A DNA stretch of 64,000 bases from Nocardiopsis coralli. Lineage in GTDB: Bacteria > Actinomycetota > Actinomycetes > Streptosporangiales > Streptosporangiaceae. The notes under the pieces are model-generated. The model was not told the origin of the DNA and did no database searches. It saw nothing but the letters and a program-made list of their open reading frames with translations. Shown piece by piece: positions 42,293 through 50,806 of this stretch (position 1 is its first letter; each line of letters opens with the position of its first letter). A program made the translations under genes and the position numbers. The stretch lies in contig NZ_JADBGI010000007.1 in the NCBI RefSeq assembly GCF_014892575.1, positions 62,001 to 126,000 on the forward strand, read 5' to 3'.

Positions 42293-43174
42293 CTACAGCT
42301 CGGCCTGAGCGGCGTCGGCGTCCTCGACCGGAGCCTCCTCGACGGGAGCCTCTTCCTCGACCGGGGCCTCCTCCACGGGGGCCTCCTCAGCCGGGGCCTC
42401 TTCCTCGGCCGGAGCCTCCTCGGCCGGAGCCTCCTCGACCGGGGCCTCCTCGACCGGGGCCTCCTCGACCGGAGCCTCCTCGACGGGAGCCTCTTCCTCG
42501 ACCGGGGCCTCCTCCACGGGGGCCTCCTCAGCCGGGGCCTCTTCCTCGGCCGGAGCCTCCTCGGCCGGAGCCTCCTCGACCGGGGCCTCCTCGACCGGGG
42601 CCTCCTCGACCGGAGCCTCCTCGACGGGAGCCTCTTCCTCGACCGGGGCCTCCTCGACGGGAGCTTCCTCGGCGGGAGCTTCCTCGACGGGAGCTTCCTC
42701 GGCGGGAGCTTCCTCGACCGGGGCCTCCTCGACGGGAGCTTCCTCAGCCGGGGCTTCCTCGGCGATCGGGAGCTGCTCGAGCGGGTTGCCGGGCGCCTCT
42801 TCCTCGACAGGCGCCTCCTCGACCGGAGCCTCCTCCTCGGCGACCGGGGCCTCTTCCTCGGCGGCCTCGGCCTCCTCAGCCGGGGCCTCCTCAGCCGGGG
42901 CCTCCTCAGCCGGGGCCTCCTCCTCGACCGGAGCCTCCTCGGCGGGAGCCTCCTCGGCCGGGGCTTCCTCGGCCGGGGTCTCGGCGGACTCGGCGGCCTC
43001 GGGGTCCTCGGCGGGCGCCTGCAGGCCCAGGAACTGTTCGATCAGTTCCTGGCTGACCAGGTTCCCGTGAGGCGCCTCGATCTCCTGCGGAGCGGCGTAG
43101 GCCGCGCCGGCGCCGAAGACGCTCATTCCACCGGCCAGCATCGTCGCTGCCGCGATCTTAGTGAAAGCACGCAT
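42293..43174 (-). CDS. Secreted, highly acidic (APAEE/APVEE) repeat protein
   Basis: A 293-residue exported protein. Residues 1-28 are a Sec signal peptide ending AAYA. A short unique part (APQEIEAPHGNLVSQELIEQF and about 20 more residues) is followed by some 220 residues of pentapeptide repeats of the form AP(A/V)EE or (A/V)EEAP, ending in DADAAQAEL. There is no membrane anchor or LPXTG signal. The repeat is extremely acidic and Pro-rich, so it is likely extended and disordered, perhaps binding cations or wall polymers. I know no family. Two exact 141-bp tandem copies show recent internal expansion. An MtrA-like site lies upstream. Confidence 0.75.
   Translation of the reverse strand: MRAFTKIAAATMLAGGMSVFGAGAAYAAPQEIEAPHGNLVSQELIEQFLGLQAPAEDPEAAESAETPAEEAPAEEAPAEEAPVEEEAPAEEAPAEEAPAEEAEAAEEEAPVAEEEAPVEEAPVEEEAPGNPLEQLPIAEEAPAEEAPVEEAPVEEAPAEEAPVEEAPAEEAPVEEAPVEEEAPVEEAPVEEAPVEEAPVEEAPAEEAPAEEEAPAEEAPVEEAPVEEEAPVEEAPVEEAPVEEAPVEEAPAEEAPAEEEAPAEEAPVEEAPVEEEAPVEEAPVEDADAAQAEL
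42321..42602. repeat. Exact tandem duplication of a 141-bp unit inside the repeat gene
   Basis: Copy 1 (42321-42461) and copy 2 (42462-42602) appear identical base for base; a third, diverging copy begins at 42603. 141 bp equals 47 codons, so the frame is kept. Identity in synonymous positions, beyond what the protein repeat requires, indicates a recent duplication or ongoing homogenisation. Confidence 0.85.
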
Positions 43175-43227
43175 TGGGTGCCCCAGTTCCCTTCACTACT
43201 CGGGTAGACGCGATGAGTTATCGCGCT

Positions 43228-43242
43228 GTTACACAGCGTGAC
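43228..43242. promoter_or_regulatory. MtrA-like binding site upstream of the secreted repeat gene
   Basis: GTTAC-ACAGC-GTGAC matches the GTNAC-N5-GTNAC pattern known for the actinobacterial response regulator MtrA, which controls cell-wall and developmental genes. It is 54 bp before the ATG of the minus-strand secreted protein gene. The remaining gap (43175-43476, about 300 bp between divergent genes) shows no gene; its right end carries TAGGAG for the oxidoreductase gene. Confidence 0.4.
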
Positions 43243-43476
43243 ACAGGCGGGATCGTGCCCGGTCAACTGTGAACCCCCGGCGTGTCAAGAAGCCGTATGG
43301 CTTTCCATCGCGCCGCCATACGCCGGCAAAGTCCCCGGAACGTCTTGTGCGGGGAACGGGGGGAGCGCGGGACCCGGCCGTACATTCGGCCCCGGCGGGT
43401 ACACCAGGTCCCAGCGGCCCCACACGAGCCGTTTGGGACGACGTCCCGCCCCCGACACGTTAGGAGCGGTGTACAT

Positions 43477-44853
43477 ATGTCTCGGCCTCGGATCGTGGTG
43501 GTCGGAGCTGGCTTCGGCGGCCTGCAGACGCTCCGGCACCTCGAACGCCGTATCCCCAACGGGGCGGCGGAACTCTCGCTCATCGCGCCGCACGACTACA
43601 TGCTCTACAGCCCGCTGCTGCCCCAGGTGGCCTCGGGCATGCTCACACCGCAGTCGGTCGCGATGTCGGTGCACCGGCTCACCCAGGAGAGCAAGTTCAT
43701 CCCCGGGCACGCCGTGGGTGTGGACACCGCCGACCGGGTCGTGGTCGTGCGCCGCCCCACCGGAGAGCTCGCACCCGTGCCCTACGACCGCCTCGTCCTG
43801 GCGCCGGGCAGTCTCACCCGCGCCTTCGACATCCCCGGCCTGACCGAGTTCGCCTACGGCAACAAGACACTCGCCGAAGCGGTCCTGCTGCGCGACCACG
43901 TGCTCGCCCAGCTCGAGCTGGCCAACGACAGCCGCGACCCGGCCGAGCGCGAGGAGCGCTGCCGCTTCGTCGTGGTCGGCGGCGGTTACACCGGGGTGGA
44001 GACCGCGGCCTCCCTCAAGCGACTGTGCGAGGAAGCGGCCATCCGCTACCCGGAGCTGCGCTCGGAGATCCGCTGGCACCTGGTGGACATCGCGCCCAAG
44101 GTGCTGCCCGAGCTCGGAGACCGGCTCGGCCGCAAGGCGCTCAGACTCCTGCGCGGCCTCGGCATCGAGGTCAAGCTCAAGGTCAGTGTCCGCGAAGTCA
44201 CCCAGGACAAGGTCGTGCTCACCGACGGGCGTGTACTGCCCTGCCGCACGCTCATCTGGACCGCCGGCGTCTCGCCCAGCCCGCTCGTCGACACGCTCGA
44301 CAAACCCACCCAGCGCGGCCGGCTGGAGGTCGACACCGACCTGCGTGTCCCGGGGCTGCCGGAGGTCTTCGCCCTCGGCGACGCGGCCGCCGTGCCCAAC
44401 ATCGCCGAGTCCAACGGGCCCTACTGCCCGCCCACCGCGCAGTACGCCACCCGCCAGGCCGACACGGCCGCGCGCAACGTCGTGGACTCCATCCTCGGGC
44501 GGCCCCTTAAGGAGTTCCGCCACAAGGACCTGGGGCTCGTCGTGGACCTGAGCGGCAAGGACGCCTTGGCGCGCATCCTCAACACGGAGATGAGCGGGCT
44601 GCCGGCACTGGCGGCCACGCGCGGTTACCACGTGCTCTCGGTGCCCTCCAACACCGCGCGGGCGCGCATCGTGGCCAACTGGGCCATCCGCGCCTTCACC
44701 GGCGGCGAGGTCTCGCGGCTCGGGTTCAACGACAACGGCCGGCCGTCGTCGTTCGCGGCCAACGAATCGGTCGAGTACCTGGACGCCGGCGGGGCCAGGT
44801 CCGAGGGGGCACGGTTGATGGACAACCTGAGGGAGCGGTACGGGGAGAGCTGA
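43477..44853 (+). CDS. NAD(P)/FAD-dependent oxidoreductase, NDH-2 (type II NADH dehydrogenase) like
   Basis: A 458-residue flavoprotein. FAD-binding motif VVVGAGFGGLQTLRHL at residues 6-21, NAD(P)-binding motif VVVGGGYTGVETAA near 167-180, and the second FAD contact ALGDAAAVPN near 303-312. The layout matches type II NADH dehydrogenases, which pass electrons from NADH to menaquinone at the membrane without proton pumping; bacterial NDH-2 often have a C-terminal membrane-binding segment, which is short here. ATG at 43477 follows TAGGAG with a 10-base spacer; the longer open frame upstream is not family-like. Related carotenoid/sulfide oxidoreductases are alternatives. Confidence 0.85.
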   Translation: MSRPRIVVVGAGFGGLQTLRHLERRIPNGAAELSLIAPHDYMLYSPLLPQVASGMLTPQSVAMSVHRLTQESKFIPGHAVGVDTADRVVVVRRPTGELAPVPYDRLVLAPGSLTRAFDIPGLTEFAYGNKTLAEAVLLRDHVLAQLELANDSRDPAEREERCRFVVVGGGYTGVETAASLKRLCEEAAIRYPELRSEIRWHLVDIAPKVLPELGDRLGRKALRLLRGLGIEVKLKVSVREVTQDKVVLTDGRVLPCRTLIWTAGVSPSPLVDTLDKPTQRGRLEVDTDLRVPGLPEVFALGDAAAVPNIAESNGPYCPPTAQYATRQADTAARNVVDSILGRPLKEFRHKDLGLVVDLSGKDALARILNTEMSGLPALAATRGYHVLSVPSNTARARIVANWAIRAFTGGEVSRLGFNDNGRPSSFAANESVEYLDAGGARSEGARLMDNLRERYGES

Positions 44854-44937
44854 ACGGACACCGGTCACGGGGCCGCAGGACGAAGGAGGGGCCGGGCCGG
44901 TCGCCGTCGCCCGCCGCGGTACCGGACCCGGGCCGGG

Positions 44938-45267
44938 TCAGGAACGCACGAGGCGGGCGATGGCGTCGGAGGCCTCGCGGACCTTCTCCTCGGCCTCGTC
45001 CCCTCCGTTGGCCACGGCGTGGGCCACGCAGTGCTTGAGGTGCTCGTCCAGCATGGAGAGCGCGAACGAACGCAGAGCCTTGTTCACCGCGGAGGTCTGC
45101 GTGAGGATGTCGATGCAGTACTGGTCGTCCTCGACCATGCGCTGGAGCCCGCGGATCTGTCCCTCGATGCGGCGCAACCGATTGATGTGGGCCTGCTTGT
45201 CGTCGCTGTAGCCGTGTTGTTTGGCCGCCATGGTGTCGCTTCCCTGTTGTCCCTGATCAGGTGCCAT
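44938..45267 (-). CDS. csoR: CsoR-family metal-sensing repressor (probably copper)
   Basis: A 109-residue all-helical repressor. The core RLRRIEGQIRGLQRMVEDD is typical of the DUF156 family. The Cu(I) ligands are C51 (QYC), H76 and C80 (EHLKHC); their spacings of 25 and 4 are those of Mycobacterium CsoR (C36, H61, C65), so copper sensing is likely. Start is ambiguous: ATG 45267 has GAGGGGG at 8 bases, ATG 45231 (MAAKQHGY) has AGGGAA. A CsoR-type palindrome lies just upstream, suggesting autoregulation. No copper ATPase or chaperone gene is adjacent. Confidence 0.88.
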   Translation of the reverse strand: MAPDQGQQGSDTMAAKQHGYSDDKQAHINRLRRIEGQIRGLQRMVEDDQYCIDILTQTSAVNKALRSFALSMLDEHLKHCVAHAVANGGDEAEEKVREASDAIARLVRS

Positions 45268-45271
45268 AACA

Positions 45272-45288
45272 ATACCCCCTCAAGGTAT
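45272..45288. promoter_or_regulatory. CsoR-type operator
   Basis: ATACCCCCTCAAGGTAT is an imperfect palindrome with ATACC/GGTAT ends and a C-run, resembling known actinobacterial CsoR operators (ATACCCCCNNGGGGTAT-like). It lies immediately upstream of the csoR gene and even overlaps the ribosome-binding site of its longer form. Confidence 0.65.
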
Positions 45289-45558
45289 GGAACGGCCGGG
45301 GTCCGCGCCCTTGTTCCGCAGTGTGGTCCGTCGCCGTCCGAGCGATTCTCCACCAAAACCGTCCGTAGAGGGAGTTTCTCAGACCGCCGCGCCCGTTCGC
45401 CCCTTGCGGTGCAGGGGAACCCGACCGTGCGGCCGATTGTGCAAGCTTTGGTGTGAACATGGGCACCTCGCCCGGGGCGGCCCCGGGATCATGCGGCCCG
45501 AATCCCTAGTGTCACTCTCTGTACATAATTTGCACAGAAAGTAGGGGCCATGGGATCC

Positions 45559-46857
45559 ATGCGGACCACGACCGTACGGAGGGCAGGTGCGGCAGCGGTG
45601 GCCGCGGCACTGCTCTCCTCCGGGGCCGTCGCTGCGGGGGCGAGCTTCGGCGCGCGCGACGCCGTGGCACAGCCCGCCACACCGTACGCGACCACCACCT
45701 GGGGCGACGTCACCCTCGACGCGTCGGTCTTCGGCCAGGGCGGTGACAGCGTCGGGCAGCTCGAGGTCAGCGGCGACGGCAACGAGCAGTGGGACGTCTC
45801 CCAGGGGACCGGGGAGCTGCTCTCCTCGGCGACGGGTACGGCGACGACCAACGTGACCACCGGCCCCCAGGGCGCGCTCGCCGACAGTAACGGCGCCTTC
45901 ACCGAACTCCTGCTCCCGGACGCCGATGTCCCCTGGGTGCAGCAGCTCATCAGCCAGGGCGGAAGCACGGGCGGCGGGCACCCCGTCCTGCAGGTGGCGA
46001 CGTGGAACAACCGCGTGCAGTGCAACCCGCCGGCCGGGGTCGTGTTCCTGACGGCCACCACTGCACCCACCTTCCTGGGGCAGGCCGTCACCGCGCCGGC
46101 GCCGACCGGGCCGGGTGAGGAGACCACGACGCTCAACTTCCCCGCCGACTACGGCGACGGCATCAGCGACGTCGATGTCACCGTCGTCATCGACCACGAC
46201 CAGGACCGACAGGACCCCTACTACGGGCACATGCGGACCGCATTCGTGGCCACGGCCCAGCCCCTGGACGCCGATGGTGAGCCGGTCGGGGACCCGGTGC
46301 AGCTCTTCGACCTGGTGCTCGGTGATGTCGAGGTGAACTGCGAAGAGCCGCAGCCCTCGCCGAGCCCGAGCCCGTCGCCGAGCCCCACGGACGTGCCCGT
46401 CCTGCCGACCGAGACCCCGAGCCCGACGCCCAGCCCGTCCCCGGACCCCTCTCCGAGCGTGTCGCCGGTCCCGGAGCCGTTGCCGACCCCGTCCCCGACA
46501 CCCACACCTGTTCCGACGGAGAGCCCCACGCCGACGCCGCCGGAGTCCCCGACACCGCTCGACCCGTCACCGATCCCGAGCCCGTCGCCGACAGGGTCCC
46601 CGAGCCCGAGCCCTGACCCGACACCGACGCCCACGCCCGACCCGTCCGTGTCGCCCACGCCGCCGGAACCCACCGGCCCGCCGACCCCGCCCGAGCCCAC
46701 CCAGGGCCCCGGCGACGACGGAGCGCCGCCGGCCGCGGACGACCAGCCCACGCTCCCGGTGACCGGGGCAGGCGTCGCCGGGCTCGTCCTGGCCGGGGTC
46801 TTCTCCGTGTGCGCCGCGATCGCCGCGCTCGTGTTCACGCGTAAACGTTCGGTCTGA
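45559..46857 (+). CDS. LPXTG cell-wall-anchored surface protein with Pro/Ser-rich stalk
   Basis: A 432-residue sortase substrate. N-terminal signal peptide ([29 protein letters not shown]), a globular domain of about 220 residues ([17 protein letters not shown]... to [13 protein letters not shown]), then about 120 residues of PSPSP/PTPTP repeats that can span the wall, and a C-terminal LPVTG, hydrophobic helix and RKRSV tail for sortase. The globular domain resembles the uncharacterised choice-of-anchor type domains; function unknown. ATG 45559 is preferred since AGGGG is 11 bases away; ATG 45550 lies too close. Low-GC TACATAAT (45523-45530) upstream may be part of the promoter. No sortase gene is nearby. 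Confidence 0.85.
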   Translation: MRTTTVRRAGAAAVAAALLSSGAVAAGASFGARDAVAQPATPYATTTWGDVTLDASVFGQGGDSVGQLEVSGDGNEQWDVSQGTGELLSSATGTATTNVTTGPQGALADSNGAFTELLLPDADVPWVQQLISQGGSTGGGHPVLQVATWNNRVQCNPPAGVVFLTATTAPTFLGQAVTAPAPTGPGEETTTLNFPADYGDGISDVDVTVVIDHDQDRQDPYYGHMRTAFVATAQPLDADGEPVGDPVQLFDLVLGDVEVNCEEPQPSPSPSPSPSPTDVPVLPTETPSPTPSPSPDPSPSVSPVPEPLPTPSPTPTPVPTESPTPTPPESPTPLDPSPIPSPSPTGSPSPSPDPTPTPTPDPSVSPTPPEPTGPPTPPEPTQGPGDDGAPPAADDQPTLPVTGAGVAGLVLAGVFSVCAAIAALVFTRKRSV

Positions 46858-46866
46858 AGCAGGTAA

Positions 46867-46900
46867 CCGCGGGGCCGGGGCTCTTGTCCCGGCCCCGCGG
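46867..46900 (+). terminator. Terminator after LPXTG gene
   Basis: CCGCGGGGCCGGG and CCCGGCCCCGCGG form a perfect 13-bp stem with an 8-base loop, 9 bp after the stop codon. Confidence 0.85.
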
Positions 46901-46918
46901 CGTGCTGACGATGGCCCT

Positions 46919-47164
46919 ATGAGCGATACCGGCGAGAACGACATCATGACCACCATCCGGGGCCTGATGGACGAGGAGCACGCCCTGCGCTCCACCCCCG
47001 AGGGGCTCGGCAACACCGAGCGCCGCCGGATGAAAGAGGTCGAGGAGGCCCTCGACCAGTGCTGGGACCTCCTGCGGCAGCGCAGGGCCCGCGCCGAGTA
47101 CGGGGAGAACCCCGACGACGCGCGTGCGCGCCCGGTCTCGGAGGTGGAACGCTACTGGCAGTGA
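46919..47164 (+). CDS. DUF2630 family protein
   Basis: An 81-residue soluble protein. The sequence IMTTIRGLMDEEHALR, then ERRRMKEVEEALDQCWDLLRQRRA and VERYWQ follows the DUF2630 pattern, a small helical actinobacterial family of unknown function. Residues 30-60 form a charged amphipathic helix, probably a coiled coil. It starts with ATG shortly after the LPXTG gene terminator and lies 75 bp before the DUF4126 gene on the same strand. Confidence 0.8.
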   Translation: MSDTGENDIMTTIRGLMDEEHALRSTPEGLGNTERRRMKEVEEALDQCWDLLRQRRARAEYGENPDDARARPVSEVERYWQ

Positions 47165-47239
47165 CCGCGGCGGGCCTGAACCACGTGCGCTCCGCACGCG
47201 TCCACACCACTGCACGTCCGGAGCACACGAAGGGCCTCC

Positions 47240-47917
47240 ATGCTCGCCACCCTCACCGGCCTCGGCCTGTCCGCCGCGGCCGGTCTCAACGCCTTCGTCC
47301 CCCTCCTCGTCGTCGGTTTGCTGTCCCGCTACACCGACGCCGTTCCGCTCGGAGACGCCTGGCAGTGGCTCGAACACCCCGCCACCCTCACGATCCTCAC
47401 CGTCCTCCTCGCCGTCGAACTGGTCGCCGACAAGGTCCCCGCGCTCGACAGCCTCAACGACACCCTCCAGACCTTGGTGCGCCCGACCTCCGGCGGCATC
47501 ACCTTCGCCGCGGGCAGCACGTCCGTCCCGGTGGATCTGCCCCCCGCCGAGGACGTGGTGGGGGAGGCCTCCGCGGCGACCGGTGCAGGCGGTGTCGGTC
47601 TGGTCTGGGTCGCGATCCTGGTCGGGGCGCTGGTGGCCCTCGCGATCCACATCGTCAAGACGCTCGTGCGCCCCGTCGCCAACACCGCCACCCTCGGCTG
47701 TGCCGCCCCCGTGCTCTCGGCCCTCGAGGACGCCGTGAGTTTCGTGACCTCGCTGCTCGCCGTGCTGCTTCCCCTGCTCGTCCTGGTCGTCCTGCCGCTC
47801 CTGGTGCTCGCCGGGGTCCTCCTGCTGCGCAGGCGCCGACGGGCCCGCGCGCTGCGGACCGACGCCGGCCCGGCACCCGGCGCACCGGGCACCGGGGGAG
47901 GGGAGAGTGGCCGATGA
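47240..47917 (+). CDS. DUF4126 family membrane protein
   Basis: A 225-residue membrane protein of four to five helices. The N-terminus LTGLGLSAAAGLNAFVPLLVVGLLSRY and VELVADKVPALDSLNDTLQTLVRP are typical of DUF4126; the tail after [13 protein letters not shown] is Gly/Pro-rich and cytoplasmic. Function is unknown. Its stop overlaps the next gene's ATG by 4 nt, so it is co-translated with the HAD hydrolase. Confidence 0.82.
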   Translation: MLATLTGLGLSAAAGLNAFVPLLVVGLLSRYTDAVPLGDAWQWLEHPATLTILTVLLAVELVADKVPALDSLNDTLQTLVRPTSGGITFAAGSTSVPVDLPPAEDVVGEASAATGAGGVGLVWVAILVGALVALAIHIVKTLVRPVANTATLGCAAPVLSALEDAVSFVTSLLAVLLPLLVLVVLPLLVLAGVLLLRRRRRARALRTDAGPAPGAPGTGGGESGR

Positions 47918-48633
47918 CGCATACCGTCATCCGGTCATCGGGCCGTAAAGTTCGTGCGATGACTGAGTTGAGCTTTGACCGACGCGACATCACGCACATC
48001 GTCTGGGACTGGAACGGCACCCTCCTGGACGACAACCACGCCAACCTCGCCGCCGTCAACGCCGTCTGCGAGACCTTCGGCCGAGAGCCCGTCGAGATGG
48101 ACCACTGGCGGAGCGTGTTCCGGCGTCCCCTCGTCCCCTGCTACGAGGAGCTGCTCGGCCGTACCTTCGCCGAGGGCGAGTGGAAGCGGGTCGAGGAGCT
48201 CTACCACGAGGGGTACGAGCTGCACCTGCCCACCTGCGACCTCGCCGACGGCGTGCCCGACGTGCTGCACACCTGGTCCGGCGGGGGCGGTACCCAGTCG
48301 CTGCTCTCCATGGCCGCGCACGACCACCTCGTGCCCCTGGTCACCGAGCGCGGGCTGTCCCACCACTTCACCCGCATGGACGGGCGCAAGTTCGAGACCG
48401 AGCACGACTCCAAGGCCGAGCACCTGGTCCTCCACCTGGAGAATCAGGGGATCGACCCCGCCAAGGTCGTGCTCATCGGCGACATCGACGACGACGCCCG
48501 CGCCGCACAGGAGGCCGGGGCCCAGCCGCTCCTGGTCGCCAGCGGCCTGATGTCCCGCGACCGCCTCGCCGCCACCGGCGCGCCCGTCGTGGACAGCCCC
48601 GTCGCCGCGGTGAACGCCCTGCGCGGAGTCTGA
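47914..48633 (+). CDS. HAD-superfamily hydrolase (phosphoglycolate phosphatase-like)
   Basis: A 239-residue HAD phosphatase. Motif I is VWDWNGTLLDD (nucleophile Asp of DWNGT, a variant of DxDxT/V), motif II is replaced by SLLSMAAHD near residue 130, motif III lysine lies in FETEHDSKAEHL and motif IV is LIGDIDDDARAA. It would dephosphorylate a small metabolite; the substrate is not evident. Start: ATG 47914 overlaps the DUF4126 stop (ATGA) behind a GGGGAGGGGAG site; ATG 47959 (MTELSFDRR) gives a protein more like the family but lacks a good site. Confidence 0.82.
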   Translation: MTHTVIRSSGRKVRAMTELSFDRRDITHIVWDWNGTLLDDNHANLAAVNAVCETFGREPVEMDHWRSVFRRPLVPCYEELLGRTFAEGEWKRVEELYHEGYELHLPTCDLADGVPDVLHTWSGGGGTQSLLSMAAHDHLVPLVTERGLSHHFTRMDGRKFETEHDSKAEHLVLHLENQGIDPAKVVLIGDIDDDARAAQEAGAQPLLVASGLMSRDRLAATGAPVVDSPVAAVNALRGV

Positions 48634-48644
48634 CCAGGGGCGCG

Positions 48645-48660
48645 GGACACCCCGGTGTCC
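48645..48660 (+). terminator. Short hairpin after HAD gene
   Basis: GGACACC-CC-GGTGTCC, a 7-bp perfect stem extended by flanking GCG/GCC, shortly after the stop. Weak terminator candidate. Confidence 0.4.
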
Positions 48661-48751
48661 GCCGTCACATCCCCGGGCGCTAGCGTGCCGGTGTGTGTTG
48701 TCGGATGAGACTCACAACACGACACAGTCACGTCGAACGGAAGGCGCACCA

Positions 48752-50746
48752 ATGACGGAGAGCGGCGTGCCCCGCGTGCTCTGGGAGCCGGACGAGACCC
48801 TGCTCGAGTCGGCCAACATCGTCGAGTTCGCCCGCTGGGCCGAGCGCACCAAGGGCGTGCGGGCCTTCGGAGACCGGGCGGACGCCGGAGGGGCGTTCGA
48901 CTACGACGCCCTCTGGCGCTGGTCGACCACCGACATCGAGGGCTTCTGGGCGGCGATCTGGGAGTACTACGGGGTGGAGTCCGACACCCCCTACGAGCAG
49001 GTGCTCACCGAGCGGGTCATGCCCGGCGCCGAGTGGTTCCCCGGGGCCACCCTGAACTACGCGCGGCAGATCTTCGAGGGCCGCGACCCCGACGCCGTCG
49101 CGATCCGCCACGCCACGGAACTCCGGCCGCTGGCGGAGTGGACCTGGGGCGACCTGCGCCGGCGCACCGCCGCCATCGCCGCCGGTCTGCGCGAGCGCGG
49201 GGTCGGGCCGGGCGACCGGGTGGCCGCCTACCTGCCCAACCTGCCCGAGACGATCGCCGCGTTCCTGGCCACGGCCTCTCTCGGAGCGGTGTGGTCCTCC
49301 TGCTCGCCCGACTTCGGCGTGCGCAGCGTCATCGACCGGTTCGCGCAGATCGAACCCAAGGTCCTGCTCGCCGTCGACGGCTACCGCTACGGCGGCAAGG
49401 ACTTCGACCGGCGCGACGTGGTGGCGCAGCTCCGCGAGGCCATGCCGACCGTCGAGCACACCGTCGTGCTCGACCACCTCCACCGCGGGGAGACCACCGA
49501 AGGCACCACCGCCTGGGCCGACCTGGAGGCCTCCGGCGCCGGCGCCGAGCTCGGGTTCACCCCCGTCGCCTTCGACCACCCCCTCTGGGTGCTCTACTCC
49601 TCCGGCACCACCGGCCTGCCCAAGGCGATCGTGCAGGGGCACGGCGGGATCCTCCTCGAACAGCTCAAGAACCTCCACCTGCACCTGGACGCCCGCCCCG
49701 ACGACCGGGTGTTCTGGTACACCACCACCGGGTGGATGATGTGGAACTTCCTGGTGAGCGTCCTGCTGACCCGGGCCTCGATCGTCCTGTACGACGGCAG
49801 CCCGGCCGCGCCCGACCTCGACGGATTGTGGGACCTGGCCGCCGACGCCGGGGTGACCCTGTTCGGCACCAGCGCCGGGTACCTGTCCACGTGCATGAAG
49901 GAGGGGGTGCACCCCGCGCGCGGGCGCGACCTGTCGCGGCTGCGGGGCATCGGTTCCACCGGTTCGCCGCTGAGCCCTGAGGCGTTCGCGTGGGTGTACG
50001 AGGAGTTCGGTTCGGACCTGTGGCTGTTCTCCACCAGCGGCGGCACGGACGTGTGCAGCTGCCTGGTCGGCGGTACACCCACCCTTCCCGTGTACGAGGG
50101 CGAGATCCAGTCGCGTGCCCTGGGGATGGCCGTGGAGGCCTGGGACCCCGACGGGAACCCGCTGACCGGTGAGGTCGGCGAGCTCGTCGTGACCCGGCCT
50201 GCGCCGTCGATGCCCGTGTTCTTCTGGGGCGACGAGTCCGGGGAGCGGCTGCACGACAGTTACTTCTCCACCTACCCCGGCATCTGGCGACACGGCGACT
50301 GGATCGAGATCACCGAACGCGGGACCGCCGTCATCTACGGGCGGTCGGACTCCACCATCAACCGGGGCGGGGTGCGCATGGGCACCAGCGAGATCTACCG
50401 CGCCGTCCTGGCCCTGGACGACGTGGTCGACGCTCTGGTGGTCGACGTTCCGCAGGGTGACGGGTCCTCGAGGATCGAACTGTTCACGGTGCTGCGCGAG
50501 GGCGCCGACCTGGAGGGCGACCTGCCCAAGGAGATCGCCCGGCGCATCCGCACCGACTGCTCGCCGCGCCACGTGCCGGACCGGGTGCGCATGATCGAGG
50601 CGGTGCCGCGCACGCTCTCCGGCAAGGTCCTGGAGGTGCCGGTCAAGCGGATCCTCATGGGCGAGCCACCGGAGAAGGTCGCCAGCCGCGACTCCCTCTC
50701 CAACCCCGAGGCGCTGGACCACTTCAGCTCCCTCGCCGACGAGTGA
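48752..50746 (+). CDS. aacS: Acetoacetyl-CoA synthetase (acetoacetate-CoA ligase)
   Basis: A 664-residue ANL-family ligase. The AMP-binding motif [15 protein letters not shown] is near residue 285, the adenylation motifs TTTGWMMWN and [16 protein letters not shown] follow, and the C-terminal catalytic lysine is in [13 protein letters not shown]. The N-terminus [21 protein letters not shown] and the overall length distinguish acetoacetyl-CoA from acetyl-CoA synthetase. It activates acetoacetate with ATP and CoA, salvaging the end product of leucine or ketone metabolism; the methylcrotonyl-CoA carboxylase operon is 9 kb away. GGAAGG precedes the ATG. Confidence 0.9.
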   Translation: MTESGVPRVLWEPDETLLESANIVEFARWAERTKGVRAFGDRADAGGAFDYDALWRWSTTDIEGFWAAIWEYYGVESDTPYEQVLTERVMPGAEWFPGATLNYARQIFEGRDPDAVAIRHATELRPLAEWTWGDLRRRTAAIAAGLRERGVGPGDRVAAYLPNLPETIAAFLATASLGAVWSSCSPDFGVRSVIDRFAQIEPKVLLAVDGYRYGGKDFDRRDVVAQLREAMPTVEHTVVLDHLHRGETTEGTTAWADLEASGAGAELGFTPVAFDHPLWVLYSSGTTGLPKAIVQGHGGILLEQLKNLHLHLDARPDDRVFWYTTTGWMMWNFLVSVLLTRASIVLYDGSPAAPDLDGLWDLAADAGVTLFGTSAGYLSTCMKEGVHPARGRDLSRLRGIGSTGSPLSPEAFAWVYEEFGSDLWLFSTSGGTDVCSCLVGGTPTLPVYEGEIQSRALGMAVEAWDPDGNPLTGEVGELVVTRPAPSMPVFFWGDESGERLHDSYFSTYPGIWRHGDWIEITERGTAVIYGRSDSTINRGGVRMGTSEIYRAVLALDDVVDALVVDVPQGDGSSRIELFTVLREGADLEGDLPKEIARRIRTDCSPRHVPDRVRMIEAVPRTLSGKVLEVPVKRILMGEPPEKVASRDSLSNPEALDHFSSLADE

Positions 50747-50751
50747 CACCG

Positions 50752-50782
50752 GTGCCCCGGCGCCCGCCCGGCGCCGGGGCAC
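50752..50782 (+). terminator. Terminator after acetoacetyl-CoA synthetase
   Basis: GTGCCCCGGCGCC and GGCGCCGGGGCAC form a perfect 13-bp stem with loop CGCCC, 5 bp after the stop. Confidence 0.85.
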
Positions 50783-50806
50783 GGACGTGTGCATAGGCTG
50801 ACGCAC

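Noticed and set aside
42293..43174. CRISPR-like regular repeats
   Set aside because: The repeats are codon-phased pentapeptide coding sequence without unique spacers, inside a gene with a signal peptide.
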